From Streptomyces sp. NBC_01294 (lineage in GTDB: Bacteria; Actinomycetota; Actinomycetes; Streptomycetales; Streptomycetaceae): a stretch of DNA of 64,000 bases. Where the stretch lies: positions 4,307,501 through 4,371,500 of the forward strand of contig NZ_CP108423.1 of assembly GCF_035917235.1 (NCBI RefSeq). Direction: 5' to 3'. The position numbers were made by a program, and so were the translations under genes. Numbering within the stretch: the stretch's first letter is position 1; every line of letters begins with the position of its first letter. Below are positions 38,101 to 46,887 of the stretch, one piece after another. Under the pieces are notes generated by a model. The model ran no database searches, was not told where the DNA came from, and saw nothing but the letters and a program-made list of their open reading frames with translations.

Positions 38101-38828
38101 TCGGGCCCGCTCTCGCCGGCGCGCAGGACGTAGCCCACCCCGCGCACGGTGTGGACGAGGCGGGGCTCGCCCCCCGCCTCGGTCTTGCGGCGCAGGTACA
38201 TCACGTACACGTCCAGGGAGTTGGAGCTGGGCTCGAAGTCGAAGCCCCAGACGGTCTTGAGGATCTGCTCGCGGGTCAGGACCTGGCGCGGGTGCGCGAG
38301 GAACATCTCCAGCAGCGTGAACTCGGTACGGGTCAGCTCCACCGGGCGCCCGGCCCGGGTGACCTCGCGGGTGGCCAGGTCCATGCGCAGGTCGCCGAAG
38401 GTCAGGGCGTCCTCGTGGCTCTCGCCGCCGGTCCGCGGGGCGGCGTACGCACTGCGGCGCAGCAGGGCGCGGACGCGCGCGAAGAGCTCGTCGAGCTCGA
38501 ACGGCTTGACGAGGTAGTCGTCGGCGCCCGCGTCGAGGCCGGTGACGCGGTCGCCGACGGTGTCGCGGGCGGTGAGCATCAGGATCGGGGTGACGCTGCC
38601 GGCGCCGCGCAGCCGGCGGGCCGCCGTCAGCCCGTCCATCCGGGGCATCTGGATGTCCAGGACGATCAGGTCGGGGGAGTACGAGGCCGCCCGGTCGAGG
38701 GCGTCGAGCCCGTCGACGGCGGTCTGTACGGCGTACCCCTCGAAGGCGAGGCTGCGGCGCAGGGCCTCGCGTACGGCCGGCTCGTCGTCGACGACGAGGA
38801 TCCGCGCTTCGCCTTCGGCGGGATTCAT
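38097..38828 (-). CDS. OmpR-type response regulator (MprA-like)
   Basis: This 243-residue regulator has an N-terminal receiver domain with acidic pocket VVDDEP (13-18), phosphoacceptor Asp58 in [13 protein letters not shown] and Lys in [10 protein letters not shown] winged-helix domain follows with [14 protein letters not shown] and [14 protein letters not shown]. It is transcribed with the histidine kinase downstream and follows the protease gene on the same strand. Confidence 0.94.
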   Translation of the reverse strand: MNPAEGEARILVVDDEPAVREALRRSLAFEGYAVQTAVDGLDALDRAASYSPDLIVLDIQMPRMDGLTAARRLRGAGSVTPILMLTARDTVGDRVTGLDAGADDYLVKPFELDELFARVRALLRRSAYAAPRTGGESHEDALTFGDLRMDLATREVTRAGRPVELTRTEFTLLEMFLAHPRQVLTREQILKTVWGFDFEPSSNSLDVYVMYLRRKTEAGGEPRLVHTVRGVGYVLRAGESGPE

Positions 38829-38903
38829 GGATGGGTCTCCCAGGAGTGGTGGTCGGCCGTGGCATGCGGCGTACGGCGGCGCCTCCAGCCTCGCACGGGC
38901 GGG

Positions 38904-40052
38904 CTAGAAGGAGGTGCCGAAGCCGTCGGCGGCGGATCCGCTGCCATCGGTTCCGGCGGAACCCGTCCCGCCGGGGCCGCCCTTGCGCAGGGAGTCCAGG
39001 TCGGCCTTGATCGTGTTGACCGGGATGGCGAAGCCGAGGCCGACGCTGCCGGCCGTGGCGCTGCTGGAGGAGGGGGAGTAGATCGCGGAGGGCATGCCCA
39101 CGATCTCGCCGTTCATGTTGACCAGGGCGCCGCCGGAGTTGCCGGGGTTGAGGGAGGCGTCGGTCTGGAGGGCCTTGTACGAGGTGGTGTCCGAGCCGGT
39201 GTCCCCGTTGAACTGCCGGCCGCCGAAGGAGAAGGGCCAGCCGCCGTCGTCCTGCTGCCGGTTCTGCGGGGACCGCTGCTCCGACTTCGGGACCTTCACC
39301 TCGCGGTTCAGCGCGGAGACGATGCCGCTGGTGACGGTGCCGGTGAGGCCGTCGGGGGAGCCGATGGCGACGACCTGGTCGCCGACCTTGACGCCGCCGG
39401 AGTCGCCGAGCTTGGCGGGCTTGAGGCCGGTGGCGCCCTGGAGCTTGATCAGGGCCAGGTCCTTGTCGGGGTCGGTGCCGACGAGGGTGGCCTTGTACGT
39501 CTTGCCGTCGCTCATCGTCACCTGGATCTCGGCGGCGCCGCTGACGACGTGGTTGTTGGTGACGATCTCGCCGTCGGCGGTGATGACGATGCCGGAGCCG
39601 GTGCCCTGGCCGGACGCGGTGCGCGTGTCGATGCGGACGACCGAGGGGCTGACCTGTTCGGCGACGCCCGTGACGGTGCCGGTGTAGGACTGCGAGACGT
39701 TGGTGCCGTTGACGCCGCCGGCGCCGCCGGTCTGCCGGTCCATCAGCTGCTGGACGGCGGCCGCCGTGCCGCCGCCGACCAGGGCCGCGGCGAGTGCGAC
39801 GGCGATCAGCAGGGTGGCGGGGCGCTTGGCGCGGGGGGCGGGATTGGCGGCGTGGGCGGGCCGGCCGTGGCCGCCGCCGTTGCCTCCGACGGCTTCGCCT
39901 GCGGGGACCGTCTCGCCGCGGATGACCGGGGGCTGGTGGGCCTCGTGCCAGCCGGGGGCGGCGGGCGGGTACACGGGCGGCGGGGGGTACGCCCCGGCCG
40001 GGGTGGGGCGGTCCTGGGGGTACTCGCCGTCGCGGCGGAAGCTGTCGGTCAT
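38904..40052 (-). CDS. Membrane-anchored HtrA/DegP-type serine protease, no PDZ domain
   Basis: The product of about 382 residues has a Pro-rich cytoplasmic N-terminus (1-75), one membrane helix (about 80-100) and a trypsin-like domain with catalytic His in TNNHVVSGA, Asp in DKDLALIKL and Ser in NPGNSGGALVN. The chain ends about 40 residues after VPVNTIKADL in a Gly/Ser tail, where a PDZ domain normally follows. ATG 40052 is used; a GTG two codons upstream is possible. It is likely regulated by the adjacent two-component system. Confidence 0.9.
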   Translation of the reverse strand: MTDSFRRDGEYPQDRPTPAGAYPPPPVYPPAAPGWHEAHQPPVIRGETVPAGEAVGGNGGGHGRPAHAANPAPRAKRPATLLIAVALAAALVGGGTAAAVQQLMDRQTGGAGGVNGTNVSQSYTGTVTGVAEQVSPSVVRIDTRTASGQGTGSGIVITADGEIVTNNHVVSGAAEIQVTMSDGKTYKATLVGTDPDKDLALIKLQGATGLKPAKLGDSGGVKVGDQVVAIGSPDGLTGTVTSGIVSALNREVKVPKSEQRSPQNRQQDDGGWPFSFGGRQFNGDTGSDTTSYKALQTDASLNPGNSGGALVNMNGEIVGMPSAIYSPSSSSATAGSVGLGFAIPVNTIKADLDSLRKGGPGGTGSAGTDGSGSAADGFGTSF

Positions 40053-40162
40053 GACCACGACTCTGATGGCCGATCATGAGAGCTTCCTGAGCCTGGCCTG
40101 AGAAGCCCGACAGAACCTCGTATGCCCGGTGTAAGGCCGTATTGCGGCTGCCGCGCCGCGTT

Positions 40163-40305
40163 CGGGGGCCGGCCCCAGACCCCGCTCCTCAAACGCTGGA
40201 GGGGCTGAATTTGCCTGCGGCGCAGTGGCGAAACCCGCGGGCCGGAGCCCCGGATCTTTCAGCCTCGCCGGCGATTGAGGCGCGGGGTCTGGGGCGGAGC
40301 CCCCG
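40163..40305. repeat. Dispersed GC-rich repeats in inverted arrangement
   Basis: One degenerate forward copy (40163-40208, CTCCTCAAACGCTGGAGGGG) and one inverted copy (40259-40302, AGCCTCGCCGGCGATTGAGG, then CGCGGGGTCTGGGGCGGAGC) lie in the 316-bp gap between the HtrA start and the LacI gene stop. No gene is visible in the rest of the gap. Confidence 0.8.
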
Positions 40306-40368
40306 GAACGGCGGGCCGCAGGCAGGGTCGGGGCTCGGCCCCCACCCGGCTGCGGGCCCGCGCCGGCG

Positions 40369-41391
40369 TCAGCAGCAGCCGCAGGAGCGCCGGATCACCA
40401 GCGCCGACGGGAACTGCTTCAGGCGCTCGCGACGGGAGCCGACCACCCGGAGGGAGTCGTCCAGGACGAGGTCCACCGCCGCGCGGGCCATCGCCGGACG
40501 GTCCGAGGCGATGGTCGTCAGGGGCGGGTCCGTCAGGGCCGCTTCCTTGACGTCGTCGAAGCCCGCCACGGCCAGTTCCCCGGGCACGTCGATCCGCAGC
40601 TCCCGCGCCGCGCGCAGCAGCCCGATCGCCTGGTCGTCCGTGGCGCAGAAGATGGCCGGCGGACGGTCCGGCCCCGACAGGACCTCCAGGGCCACCCGGT
40701 ACGCGTCGTAGCGGTTGTACGGGGCCTGGAAGAGCCGTCCCTCGATCGAGCGGCCGGATTCCAGCATGGCCCGCCGCCAGCCCTCGACGTGGTCGGCGAC
40801 CGGGTCGCCCACCTCCGGGGTGGTCTCCACGCCGCCGAGGCAGGCCACGTACTCGTGCCCGTGCTCCAGCAGGTGCCGGGTGGCGAGCTGGGCGCCGCCG
40901 ATGTCGTCCGTGACGACGGCGACGTCGTCGATCGCCTCCGGGCGCTCGTGCAGCAGCACCACACGGGCGTCCCAGGCCTCGATCTCGCTGGCCGCCTGCT
41001 CGCTCATGCCCTGGCTGACCAGGATCAGGCCGGAGACCCGCATCCCGAGGAAGGCCCGCAGGTAGTGGACCTCGCGCTCGGTGCGGTAGTCGGAGTTGCC
41101 GACCAGCACCATCTTCCCGCGCTCGGCGGCGGCCTGTTCGACCGCGTGCGCCATCTCCGCGAAGAACGGCTGACGGGCGTCCGGGACGATCATGCCTATG
41201 AGGTCGGTGCGCCGCGACGCCATCGCCTGGGCGACCCGGTCCGGGCGGTAGCCCAGATCCTTGATCGCGGCGAGGACACGCTCGCGCGTGGCCGGGGCAA
41301 CCGGCCGGGGTCCGTTGTTGATGACGTAGCTCACGACGGCGGTAGAGGTACCCGCAAGTCGCGCCACGTCATCCCGCGTCACCTTGGCCAC
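40369..41391 (-). CDS. LacI family transcriptional regulator
   Basis: This 340-residue repressor has the LacI helix-turn-helix ([20 protein letters not shown] at 5-24) with the hinge [21 protein letters not shown] periplasmic-binding-protein-like sensor domain with [17 protein letters not shown] and [11 protein letters not shown] follows. The tail ends in CGCC. The effector sugar is unknown and no sugar transport genes adjoin it. It is 24 bp downstream of glnR on the same strand. Confidence 0.94.
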   Translation of the reverse strand: MAKVTRDDVARLAGTSTAVVSYVINNGPRPVAPATRERVLAAIKDLGYRPDRVAQAMASRRTDLIGMIVPDARQPFFAEMAHAVEQAAAERGKMVLVGNSDYRTEREVHYLRAFLGMRVSGLILVSQGMSEQAASEIEAWDARVVLLHERPEAIDDVAVVTDDIGGAQLATRHLLEHGHEYVACLGGVETTPEVGDPVADHVEGWRRAMLESGRSIEGRLFQAPYNRYDAYRVALEVLSGPDRPPAIFCATDDQAIGLLRAARELRIDVPGELAVAGFDDVKEAALTDPPLTTIASDRPAMARAAVDLVLDDSLRVVGSRRERLKQFPSALVIRRSCGCC

Positions 41392-41415
41392 GCGCGGCAG
41401 TCTACGCGGGGTGAC

Positions 41416-42255
41416 TTACCTCTGGGCAGGCCGTCCTGCGGAGTGGATGCTCACAGTCTCTTCCGCCGATCGGGTGACGGCGGCGGCCTCCTGCGCGGCA
41501 GTCTGCGCGGAGGCCTGGGCCGCCGCCTGGGCCTGGGCCTCCGCCTGGGCCTTGGCCTCCGCCGCCGCCGCGGCCCGCTCGACCTTCTCCGGCGTGACGA
41601 AGCGGTAGCCGACGTTGCGGACCGTGCCGATCAGCGACTCGTGCTCGGGGCCGAGCTTGGCGCGCAGCCGCCGTACGTGGACGTCGACCGTCCGGGTGCC
41701 GCCGAAGTAGTCGTAGCCCCAGACCTCCTGCAGCAGCTGGGCGCGGGTGAAGACCCGGCCCGGGTGCTGCGCGAGGTACTTGAGCAGCTCGAACTCCTTG
41801 AAGGTGAGGTCCAGCACCCGCCCCTTGAGCTTCGCGGAGTACGTGGCCTCGTCCACCGAGAGATCGCCGTTGCGGATCTCCATCGGGGAATCGTCCGAGC
41901 CCAGCTGCTGACGGCCCGTGGCGAGCCGCAGCCGCGCCTCGACCTCGGCGGGGCCGGCGGTGTCCAGGAGGACGTCGTCGATGCCCCAGTCGGCGGTGAC
42001 GGCCGCCAGGCCGCCCTCGGTGACGACGAGGATCAGCGGACAGCCGGGTCCGGTGGAGCGGAGCAGCTGGCACAGCGACCGCACCTGGGGCAGGTCGCGG
42101 CGCCCGTCCACGAGGATGACGTCGGCACCCGGGGTGTCCACGAGGGCCGGGCCCTCGGCCGGCGCCACCCGGACGTTGTGCAGCAGCAGGCCGAGCGCGG
42201 GCAGCACCTCGGTGGAGGGCTGCAGGGCGTTGGTGAGCAGCAGGAGTGAGCTCAT
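41416..42255 (-). CDS. glnR: GlnR, global nitrogen regulator
   Basis: The 279-residue orphan OmpR-type regulator begins [20 protein letters not shown], as Streptomyces GlnR does. Its atypical receiver keeps Asp50 (VILVDGRRD) but lacks the usual acidic pocket; in GlnR proteins that Asp supports dimerisation, not phosphorylation. The winged helix (about 135-230) has [20 protein letters not shown] and [16 protein letters not shown] long Ala/Gln/Glu-rich tail of about 45 residues follows and is probably disordered. It controls glnA, amtB and other nitrogen genes. Confidence 0.96.
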   Translation of the reverse strand: MSSLLLLTNALQPSTEVLPALGLLLHNVRVAPAEGPALVDTPGADVILVDGRRDLPQVRSLCQLLRSTGPGCPLILVVTEGGLAAVTADWGIDDVLLDTAGPAEVEARLRLATGRQQLGSDDSPMEIRNGDLSVDEATYSAKLKGRVLDLTFKEFELLKYLAQHPGRVFTRAQLLQEVWGYDYFGGTRTVDVHVRRLRAKLGPEHESLIGTVRNVGYRFVTPEKVERAAAAAEAKAQAEAQAQAAAQASAQTAAQEAAAVTRSAEETVSIHSAGRPAQR

Positions 42256-42715
42256 GACCGGCCACCTGCCCGGTTCGGGCGGTGGTGCACGGATCGCTGG
42301 TCCATCACGTCGGTTCCTCCTCGGTCCCGTCGAGGACGTGCGCGGTACTGCTTCGTACGGCTTGCCTGGTGCCCTTGCGATCCCCGCGCCCTGGGGCCCG
42401 CATGGGTACCACTGTTCTCGGTTCGTTCAACGCGCTGAAAGCACAAAAGGACCCGGGGGCAACGTTGCCCGGATCCTCTCGCCAAGCAGAATAGCCCACC
42501 CGCGCTTTCGCGGCCGAGGCTCTTCCGTTTCCTCTTCTGTGGTTCGTACCACGCTCCTGCCCTGCGTATGCCCCGTTTTCACCGGATCGGCGGGCCGCCG
42601 AGCGGGACGGGCGGACCGAGCGGGCGCACACCCGGCGCGTCGAGGCACGCCGGGGTGAGCGGTGGGAGGGGCCATCATGGAGGCCGACGGTAGAGAGCCG
42701 ACGATAGGAGCTGCA
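42256..42715. other. Intergenic region upstream of glnR, with a 14-bp palindrome
   Basis: These 460 bp between divergent glnR and the MoaD/ThiS gene show no convincing coding frame. They contain the perfect palindrome GGGCAACGTTGCCC (42457-42470), within CCGG flanks, about 200 bp before the glnR start. The central CG form resembles LacI-family operators. On the minus strand the hairpin is followed by TCCTTTTG, so a terminator reading is also possible. Confidence 0.55.
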
Positions 42716-42970
42716 GTGGCAACCGGAACCATCCGCTACTGGGCGGCGGCCAAGGCCGCGGCCAAGAGGGCGGAGGAGCCGTACTCGGCGCGCACCCTGG
42801 CCGAGGCGCTCGACGCCGTGCGGGAACGCCACCCCGGGGAGCTGACCCGGGTCCTGCTGCGCTGCTCCTTCCTCGTGAACGACGAGCCTGTGGGCAAGCG
42901 CCCGCACGATGCCGTCCTGCTGACCGAGGGGGGCACCGTCGAGGTGCTCCCGCCGTTCGCGGGCGGGTGA
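42716..42970 (+). CDS. MoaD/ThiS family sulfur carrier protein
   Basis: The 84-residue beta-grasp protein ends in PPFAGG, whose terminal Gly-Gly is the site of thiocarboxylation. The core has TIRYWAAAKAAAK and LLRCSFLVNDEP. GTG 42716 has GGAG 5 nt upstream and gives the usual length. It could feed molybdopterin or another sulfur pathway; no partner gene is adjacent, although a rhodanese lies 3 kb away. Confidence 0.88.
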   Translation: MATGTIRYWAAAKAAAKRAEEPYSARTLAEALDAVRERHPGELTRVLLRCSFLVNDEPVGKRPHDAVLLTEGGTVEVLPPFAGG

Positions 42971-42980
42971 GCGGGAGCCC

Positions 42981-44711
42981 ATGAGTACCCCCGAGGAACA
43001 GCAGCGACTGCAGCGTCAGCAGTACTACGCGCAGCAACAGGAACAGCAGCAGCAGGAGCAGCAGGGCCGGCCGGAACAGCAGGATCCGTACGGGACCCAG
43101 ACCTGGCAGTCCGACACCTGGGACACCAGCCACATGCCGCTACAGCGGCCGCTGGGCGCGGTGCCGGGGCAGGCGGTGGCGCCCGAGGGCTGGTACCGCG
43201 ACGAGGTCCCCGCCCCGGCTCCGGCCGGTGGTACGGGTGTGCCCTGGCCCGACGGCTCCGGCCAGGTGCCCGCCGAGCCCTACGCGCCGTACTCCTACCC
43301 GGCGCCGGTCGAGGAGGCCGGGTACCTGCCGCCGGCACCGGGCCCCGCGCAGCAGGCCGTGGCGCCCGAGGGCTGGTTCCGGGACGAGGTCCAGGCACCG
43401 GCTCCCGCACCCGCACCCGCTCCCGCTCCGGCTCCCGTCCAGGACTGGTCCCAGGGCGTCCCGGGCGCGGGGATGCCCGCCGCTGCCGCGGAGACGGCGT
43501 ACCTGCCGCCCTACCCGGGCCCCGCCCAGCAGTCGGCTCCGGCCGAGGAGACCGCCTACCTGCCGCCGTACCCCGGTCCGGCGCAGCAGCCGGCCGCCCC
43601 GGAGGGCTGGTTCCGCGACGAGGTCCAGGCACCGGCTCCGGCTCCGGCTCCCGTCCAGGACTGGTCCCAGGGCGGCCAGGGCGGGGCGATGCCCGCCGCG
43701 GCCGCAGAGACGGCGTACCTGCCGCCCTACCCCGGCCCCGCCGGGCAGTCCGCCCCGGCCGCCGAGACGGCCTACCTGCCGCCGGTGCCCGGCCCCGGGC
43801 AGGAGGCCGCCGCCGAGCAGACCGCGTACCTCCCGCCGCAGGCAGCCGCACCGGCCGCACCGGCCGCCCCCGAAGCCCCCGTGGCCCCGGCCGCCGCCGA
43901 AGCGCCGGAGGCCACCGCCTGGTCCCCGCCCACCCTCGCCGGGAACACCCTGCGCGCCGTCGACCCGGCCCAGGCCCGTGCCGAAGGCCGGTCGCCGATC
44001 ATCGACCCCGGCCCGCAGTCGGCCATACTGACCGCCGTCCTCGGCCTGCTGCTCGCCGCGGCCGCCGTCCTCGGGCAGTTCGCGCTGCTCGTGCCGCTGA
44101 TCGCCCTGCAGGGGCTCACCGCGGCCGGCTGGTTCCGCCTCAACGGCATGTGGCCGGCCCGCCAGGGCATCGCCCTCGCCTTCGCCGGAGCCGTGGTCGC
44201 CGACGTGGCCGTGCTCGCGGTGGACTCCACGCACGGTCCCGGCGCGATCGTCGGCACCCTCGGCGCCTGGGTGCTGCTCACCCTCGTGCTCCAGCTGCGG
44301 AGCCACGCCGACCCCGACGAGCGGATGTACGGGCTGATGGCCTCGGTGGCTTCGGCCGCCCTCGCCATCGTCTGCGCCGGCTACCTGGCGGCCGATTCCG
44401 CGGCCGTCACGGTCGGCGCGGCCGCCGTCGCGGTCGCCGTCTTCGCCCGCGCGCTGCCGCTGCCCACCGCTCCCTCGGTCGGCGTCTCGCTGGCCGCGGC
44501 GGCCGGTGCGGGCATCGCGGTCGGCGGGCTGACCTCCGTCGGGGTGGGCGGGGCGCTGCTCGGCCTGGTCGCCGGCGTGTGCGCGCTGATCGGGCTGCGC
44601 GTGGCGGCGTATGACTACCCGTCGAAGTTCGTGCACATGACGGCCGGTGTCGCGCTGCCGCTCGCGGTCGCCGCTCCCGCCGTGTACCTGATCGGCCGGG
44701 TGGTGGGCTGA
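42981..44711 (+). CDS. Membrane protein with long Gln-rich and repetitive Pro/Ala N-terminus
   Basis: The 576-residue protein begins with a Gln-rich stretch (1-35). A disordered repeat region (about 60-320) then alternates APEGWFRDEVQAPAPAP units (three, one as WYRDEV) with ETAYLPPYPGPAQQ-type units (about six). The last 230 residues form about nine to ten membrane helices. No known transporter motif is seen. It is 10 bp after the sulfur-carrier gene, so probably in the same transcript. Confidence 0.8.
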   Translation: MSTPEEQQRLQRQQYYAQQQEQQQQEQQGRPEQQDPYGTQTWQSDTWDTSHMPLQRPLGAVPGQAVAPEGWYRDEVPAPAPAGGTGVPWPDGSGQVPAEPYAPYSYPAPVEEAGYLPPAPGPAQQAVAPEGWFRDEVQAPAPAPAPAPAPAPVQDWSQGVPGAGMPAAAAETAYLPPYPGPAQQSAPAEETAYLPPYPGPAQQPAAPEGWFRDEVQAPAPAPAPVQDWSQGGQGGAMPAAAAETAYLPPYPGPAGQSAPAAETAYLPPVPGPGQEAAAEQTAYLPPQAAAPAAPAAPEAPVAPAAAEAPEATAWSPPTLAGNTLRAVDPAQARAEGRSPIIDPGPQSAILTAVLGLLLAAAAVLGQFALLVPLIALQGLTAAGWFRLNGMWPARQGIALAFAGAVVADVAVLAVDSTHGPGAIVGTLGAWVLLTLVLQLRSHADPDERMYGLMASVASAALAIVCAGYLAADSAAVTVGAAAVAVAVFARALPLPTAPSVGVSLAAAAGAGIAVGGLTSVGVGGALLGLVAGVCALIGLRVAAYDYPSKFVHMTAGVALPLAVAAPAVYLIGRVVG

Positions 44712-44848
44712 CCGGCGCGCACGCCATGGCACGGGCGCGCGGACGCCATGGGACGGACGCGGATGTCATGGGGCGGGCGCTGACGGCTTCCTGACGGCCC
44801 GACATGGTCCACTAGAACGCACGTACCAACTAGTAGGGGGAGGGGCAC

Positions 44849-45565
44849 GTGCGTGCTCTGCGCGTCATCGTGATCATCGGAGTGGTGCTGGGCGCCCTGT
44901 TCGCGGGCCTGGACCGCTGGGCGGTCGGCTACGTCGAGAACCGGCTGGCCGACCGGATACAGGCCCGGCAGGGCCTGGCCGGCACCTCGGAGGTGGAGAT
45001 CCGCGGATTCCCCTTCCTGACCCAGGCGCTCAGCCACGACCTGGACCGGATCGACCTGAAACTGCGGGGCGTCGAGGTCACCGCCGAGGGCCGCAAGACG
45101 CGGCTCTCGGAGCTCGACGCGAGCTTCCACGGCGTGAAGCTCGACGGCGACTACAGCGGCGGCACCGCCGAGCGCGCCGAGGGCACCGGGCTCATCACGT
45201 ACGCGGACCTGACCGCGGCCTCGCAGACGGGCGCGACCCTCTCCTACGGCGGGGCGCCCGGCAAGGTGAAGGTCACCGCGGCGGTGGACGTCCTCGGCAA
45301 GACCCTGACGCGCAGCGTGGTGTCGACCGTCACTCTGGAGGACGCGAAGGACGGGAAGGGCGGCAAGATCGTCCGGGTGCGCGCCGACGAGGTGCCGGGC
45401 GAGGGGATACCCGGCGTCGAGAAGCTGATCCGCAAGAAGACGGACTTCGACCGCAATCTGGAGAGCGGCCTGCCGGCCGGGCTCCACCTCTCGGCCCTGA
45501 CCTCGGACGAAGCCGGTGTGCACCTCACGCTGGGCGGCTCGAACGTGGTGGTGGCCGGATCGTGA
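44849..45565 (+). CDS. DUF2993 (LmeA-like) secreted protein
   Basis: The 238-residue protein has an N-terminal membrane segment (about 4-24) and the DUF2993 pattern RWAVGYVENRLADRIQAR, then VEIRGFPFLTQAL and a beta-rich body. Relatives such as mycobacterial LmeA are phospholipid-binding proteins acting at the cell envelope. GTG start with GGGGGAGG upstream. Confidence 0.85.
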   Translation: MRALRVIVIIGVVLGALFAGLDRWAVGYVENRLADRIQARQGLAGTSEVEIRGFPFLTQALSHDLDRIDLKLRGVEVTAEGRKTRLSELDASFHGVKLDGDYSGGTAERAEGTGLITYADLTAASQTGATLSYGGAPGKVKVTAAVDVLGKTLTRSVVSTVTLEDAKDGKGGKIVRVRADEVPGEGIPGVEKLIRKKTDFDRNLESGLPAGLHLSALTSDEAGVHLTLGGSNVVVAGS

Positions 45566-45689
45566 GACGGCGGGGTCCGATCCGCAGAAGGACGGGCCGC
45601 GCGGCGGGTCCCGGGGCGGTCGCGAGGGCCGTCCGGGGCATTCGCATACCAGCATTCGGACGATCCTGTCTCGACATATGACACACCGG

Positions 45690-45718
45690 TGACAGGGCGG
45701 CTGATTCGTCCCTACGAT
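45690..45718 (+). promoter_or_regulatory. Promoter of the leader peptide / rhodanese operon
   Basis: TGACAG (45690-45695) and TACGAT (45713-45718) are separated by exactly 17 bp, a good vegetative sigma promoter for Streptomyces. Transcription would start about 45725-45727, at the ATG of the leader peptide, implying a leaderless mRNA. Confidence 0.7.
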
Positions 45719-45726
45719 CCATGGCT

Positions 45727-45810
45727 ATGAAGCATCAGCAGGCGGACCTCACGAAGCGACGGGCAGTTGACCTGTGTCGCGTCGCCGCCATGCTCTGTCG
45801 ATCCATGTGA
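45727..45810 (+). CDS. Cysteine-containing leader peptide (27 residues)
   Basis: The open frame encodes MKHQQADLTKRRAVDLCRVA followed by AMLCRSM. It matches the putative leader peptide class found upstream of sulfur-metabolism genes in actinobacteria: a basic TKRR block then VDLCRVAAMLC. Both cysteines use TGT, a rare codon in this genome. No ribosome-binding site precedes it, and the predicted transcription start coincides with the ATG. It lies 178 bp upstream of the rhodanese and probably senses cysteine or sulfur status through its own translation. Confidence 0.8.
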   Translation: MKHQQADLTKRRAVDLCRVAAMLCRSM

Positions 45811-45988
45811 CCTGTGAGCGCATCCGCTCCATCAGCCGGACGACGGCCCCACGGCCCTTCCCGCGTGACCGCACCCGCCTCCTGAGCCCCTGACGCCTCC
45901 CCGCGCAGGACCTCGAGCGCACCTGCAGGCACGCAGCCATCGCGCCACCAGCACAGCCCCGCCGCACACTGCCCCGGAGGAGAACACC
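45811..45988 (+). promoter_or_regulatory. C-rich leader segment between leader peptide and rhodanese
   Basis: On the mRNA strand this stretch is notably C-rich and G-poor (for example CACCCGCCTCCTGAGCCCCT), unlike surrounding DNA where C and G are balanced. That is the composition of Rho-loading sites. No clear intrinsic terminator is present. It ends with GGAGGAG before the rhodanese ATG. Confidence 0.5.
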
Positions 45989-46834
45989 ATGAGCCGCAGC
46001 GACGTCCTCGTAGACGCCGACTGGGTCGAGGCCCACCTGAACGACGCCAATGTCGTCATCGTCGAGGTGGACGAGGACACGTCCGCGTACGACAAGAACC
46101 ACATCACCAACGCCGTCCGGATCGACTGGAAGACCGACCTCCAGGACCCGGTCCGCCGTGACTTCGTGGACCAGGAGGGCTTCGAGAAGCTCCTCTCCGC
46201 CAAGGGCATCTCCAACGACGACACGGTCGTCCTCTACGGCGGCAACAACAACTGGTTCGCTTCCTACGCCTACTGGTACTTCAAGCTCTACGGCCACCAG
46301 GACGTGAAGCTCCTCGACGGCGGCCGCAAGAAGTGGGAGCTCGACTCCCGCGACCTGGTCGACGGCAAGGACGTCCCGAACCGCCCGGCCACCGAGTACA
46401 AGGCCAAGGCCCAGGACACCTCGATCCGCGCCTTCCGCGACGACGTCGTGGCCGCGATCGGCTCCCTGAACCTGGTCGACGTCCGCTCGCCCGACGAGTT
46501 CTCGGGCAAGCTGCTCGCCCCGGCGCACCTTCCGCAGGAGCAGTCGCAGCGCCCCGGCCACGTGCCGAGCGCCCGCAACATCCCGTGGTCGAAGAACGCC
46601 AACGACGACGGCACCTTCAAGTCGGATGATGAGCTGACCGCCCTCTACGAGGCGGAGCAGGTCGACCTGGCGAAGGACACCATCGCCTACTGCCGCATCG
46701 GTGAGCGCTCCGCGCTCACGTGGTTCGTCCTGCACGAGCTCCTGGGCCAGGAGAACGTCAAGAACTACGACGGCTCGTGGACCGAGTACGGCTCGCTCGT
46801 CGGCGTGCCGATCGAGCTCGGCGCCAACAAGTAA
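45989..46834 (+). CDS. Thiosulfate sulfurtransferase (rhodanese, CysA2/SseA-like)
   Basis: The 281-residue protein has two rhodanese domains. The C-terminal active loop is IAYCRIGERS with Cys235, typical of thiosulfate-specific CysA-type enzymes. The N-terminal domain has LYGGNNNWFASYAYWYFKLY and no active Cys. It moves sulfane sulfur in the cytosol. The downstream sseC-like gene is in the same operon and the leader peptide upstream suggests control by sulfur supply. Confidence 0.94.
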   Translation: MSRSDVLVDADWVEAHLNDANVVIVEVDEDTSAYDKNHITNAVRIDWKTDLQDPVRRDFVDQEGFEKLLSAKGISNDDTVVLYGGNNNWFASYAYWYFKLYGHQDVKLLDGGRKKWELDSRDLVDGKDVPNRPATEYKAKAQDTSIRAFRDDVVAAIGSLNLVDVRSPDEFSGKLLAPAHLPQEQSQRPGHVPSARNIPWSKNANDDGTFKSDDELTALYEAEQVDLAKDTIAYCRIGERSALTWFVLHELLGQENVKNYDGSWTEYGSLVGVPIELGANK

Positions 46835-46887
46835 TCCCGGGCACGCGACGCCCCGTAGAACGACCTCTCTAGGACAGGACAGAGAAC

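Noticed and set aside
36667..40077. A 1136-codon minus-strand frame spanning kinase, regulator and protease
   Set aside because: Only its C-terminal 477 codons are the histidine kinase; the rest reads through the regulator and protease genes in the wrong frame.
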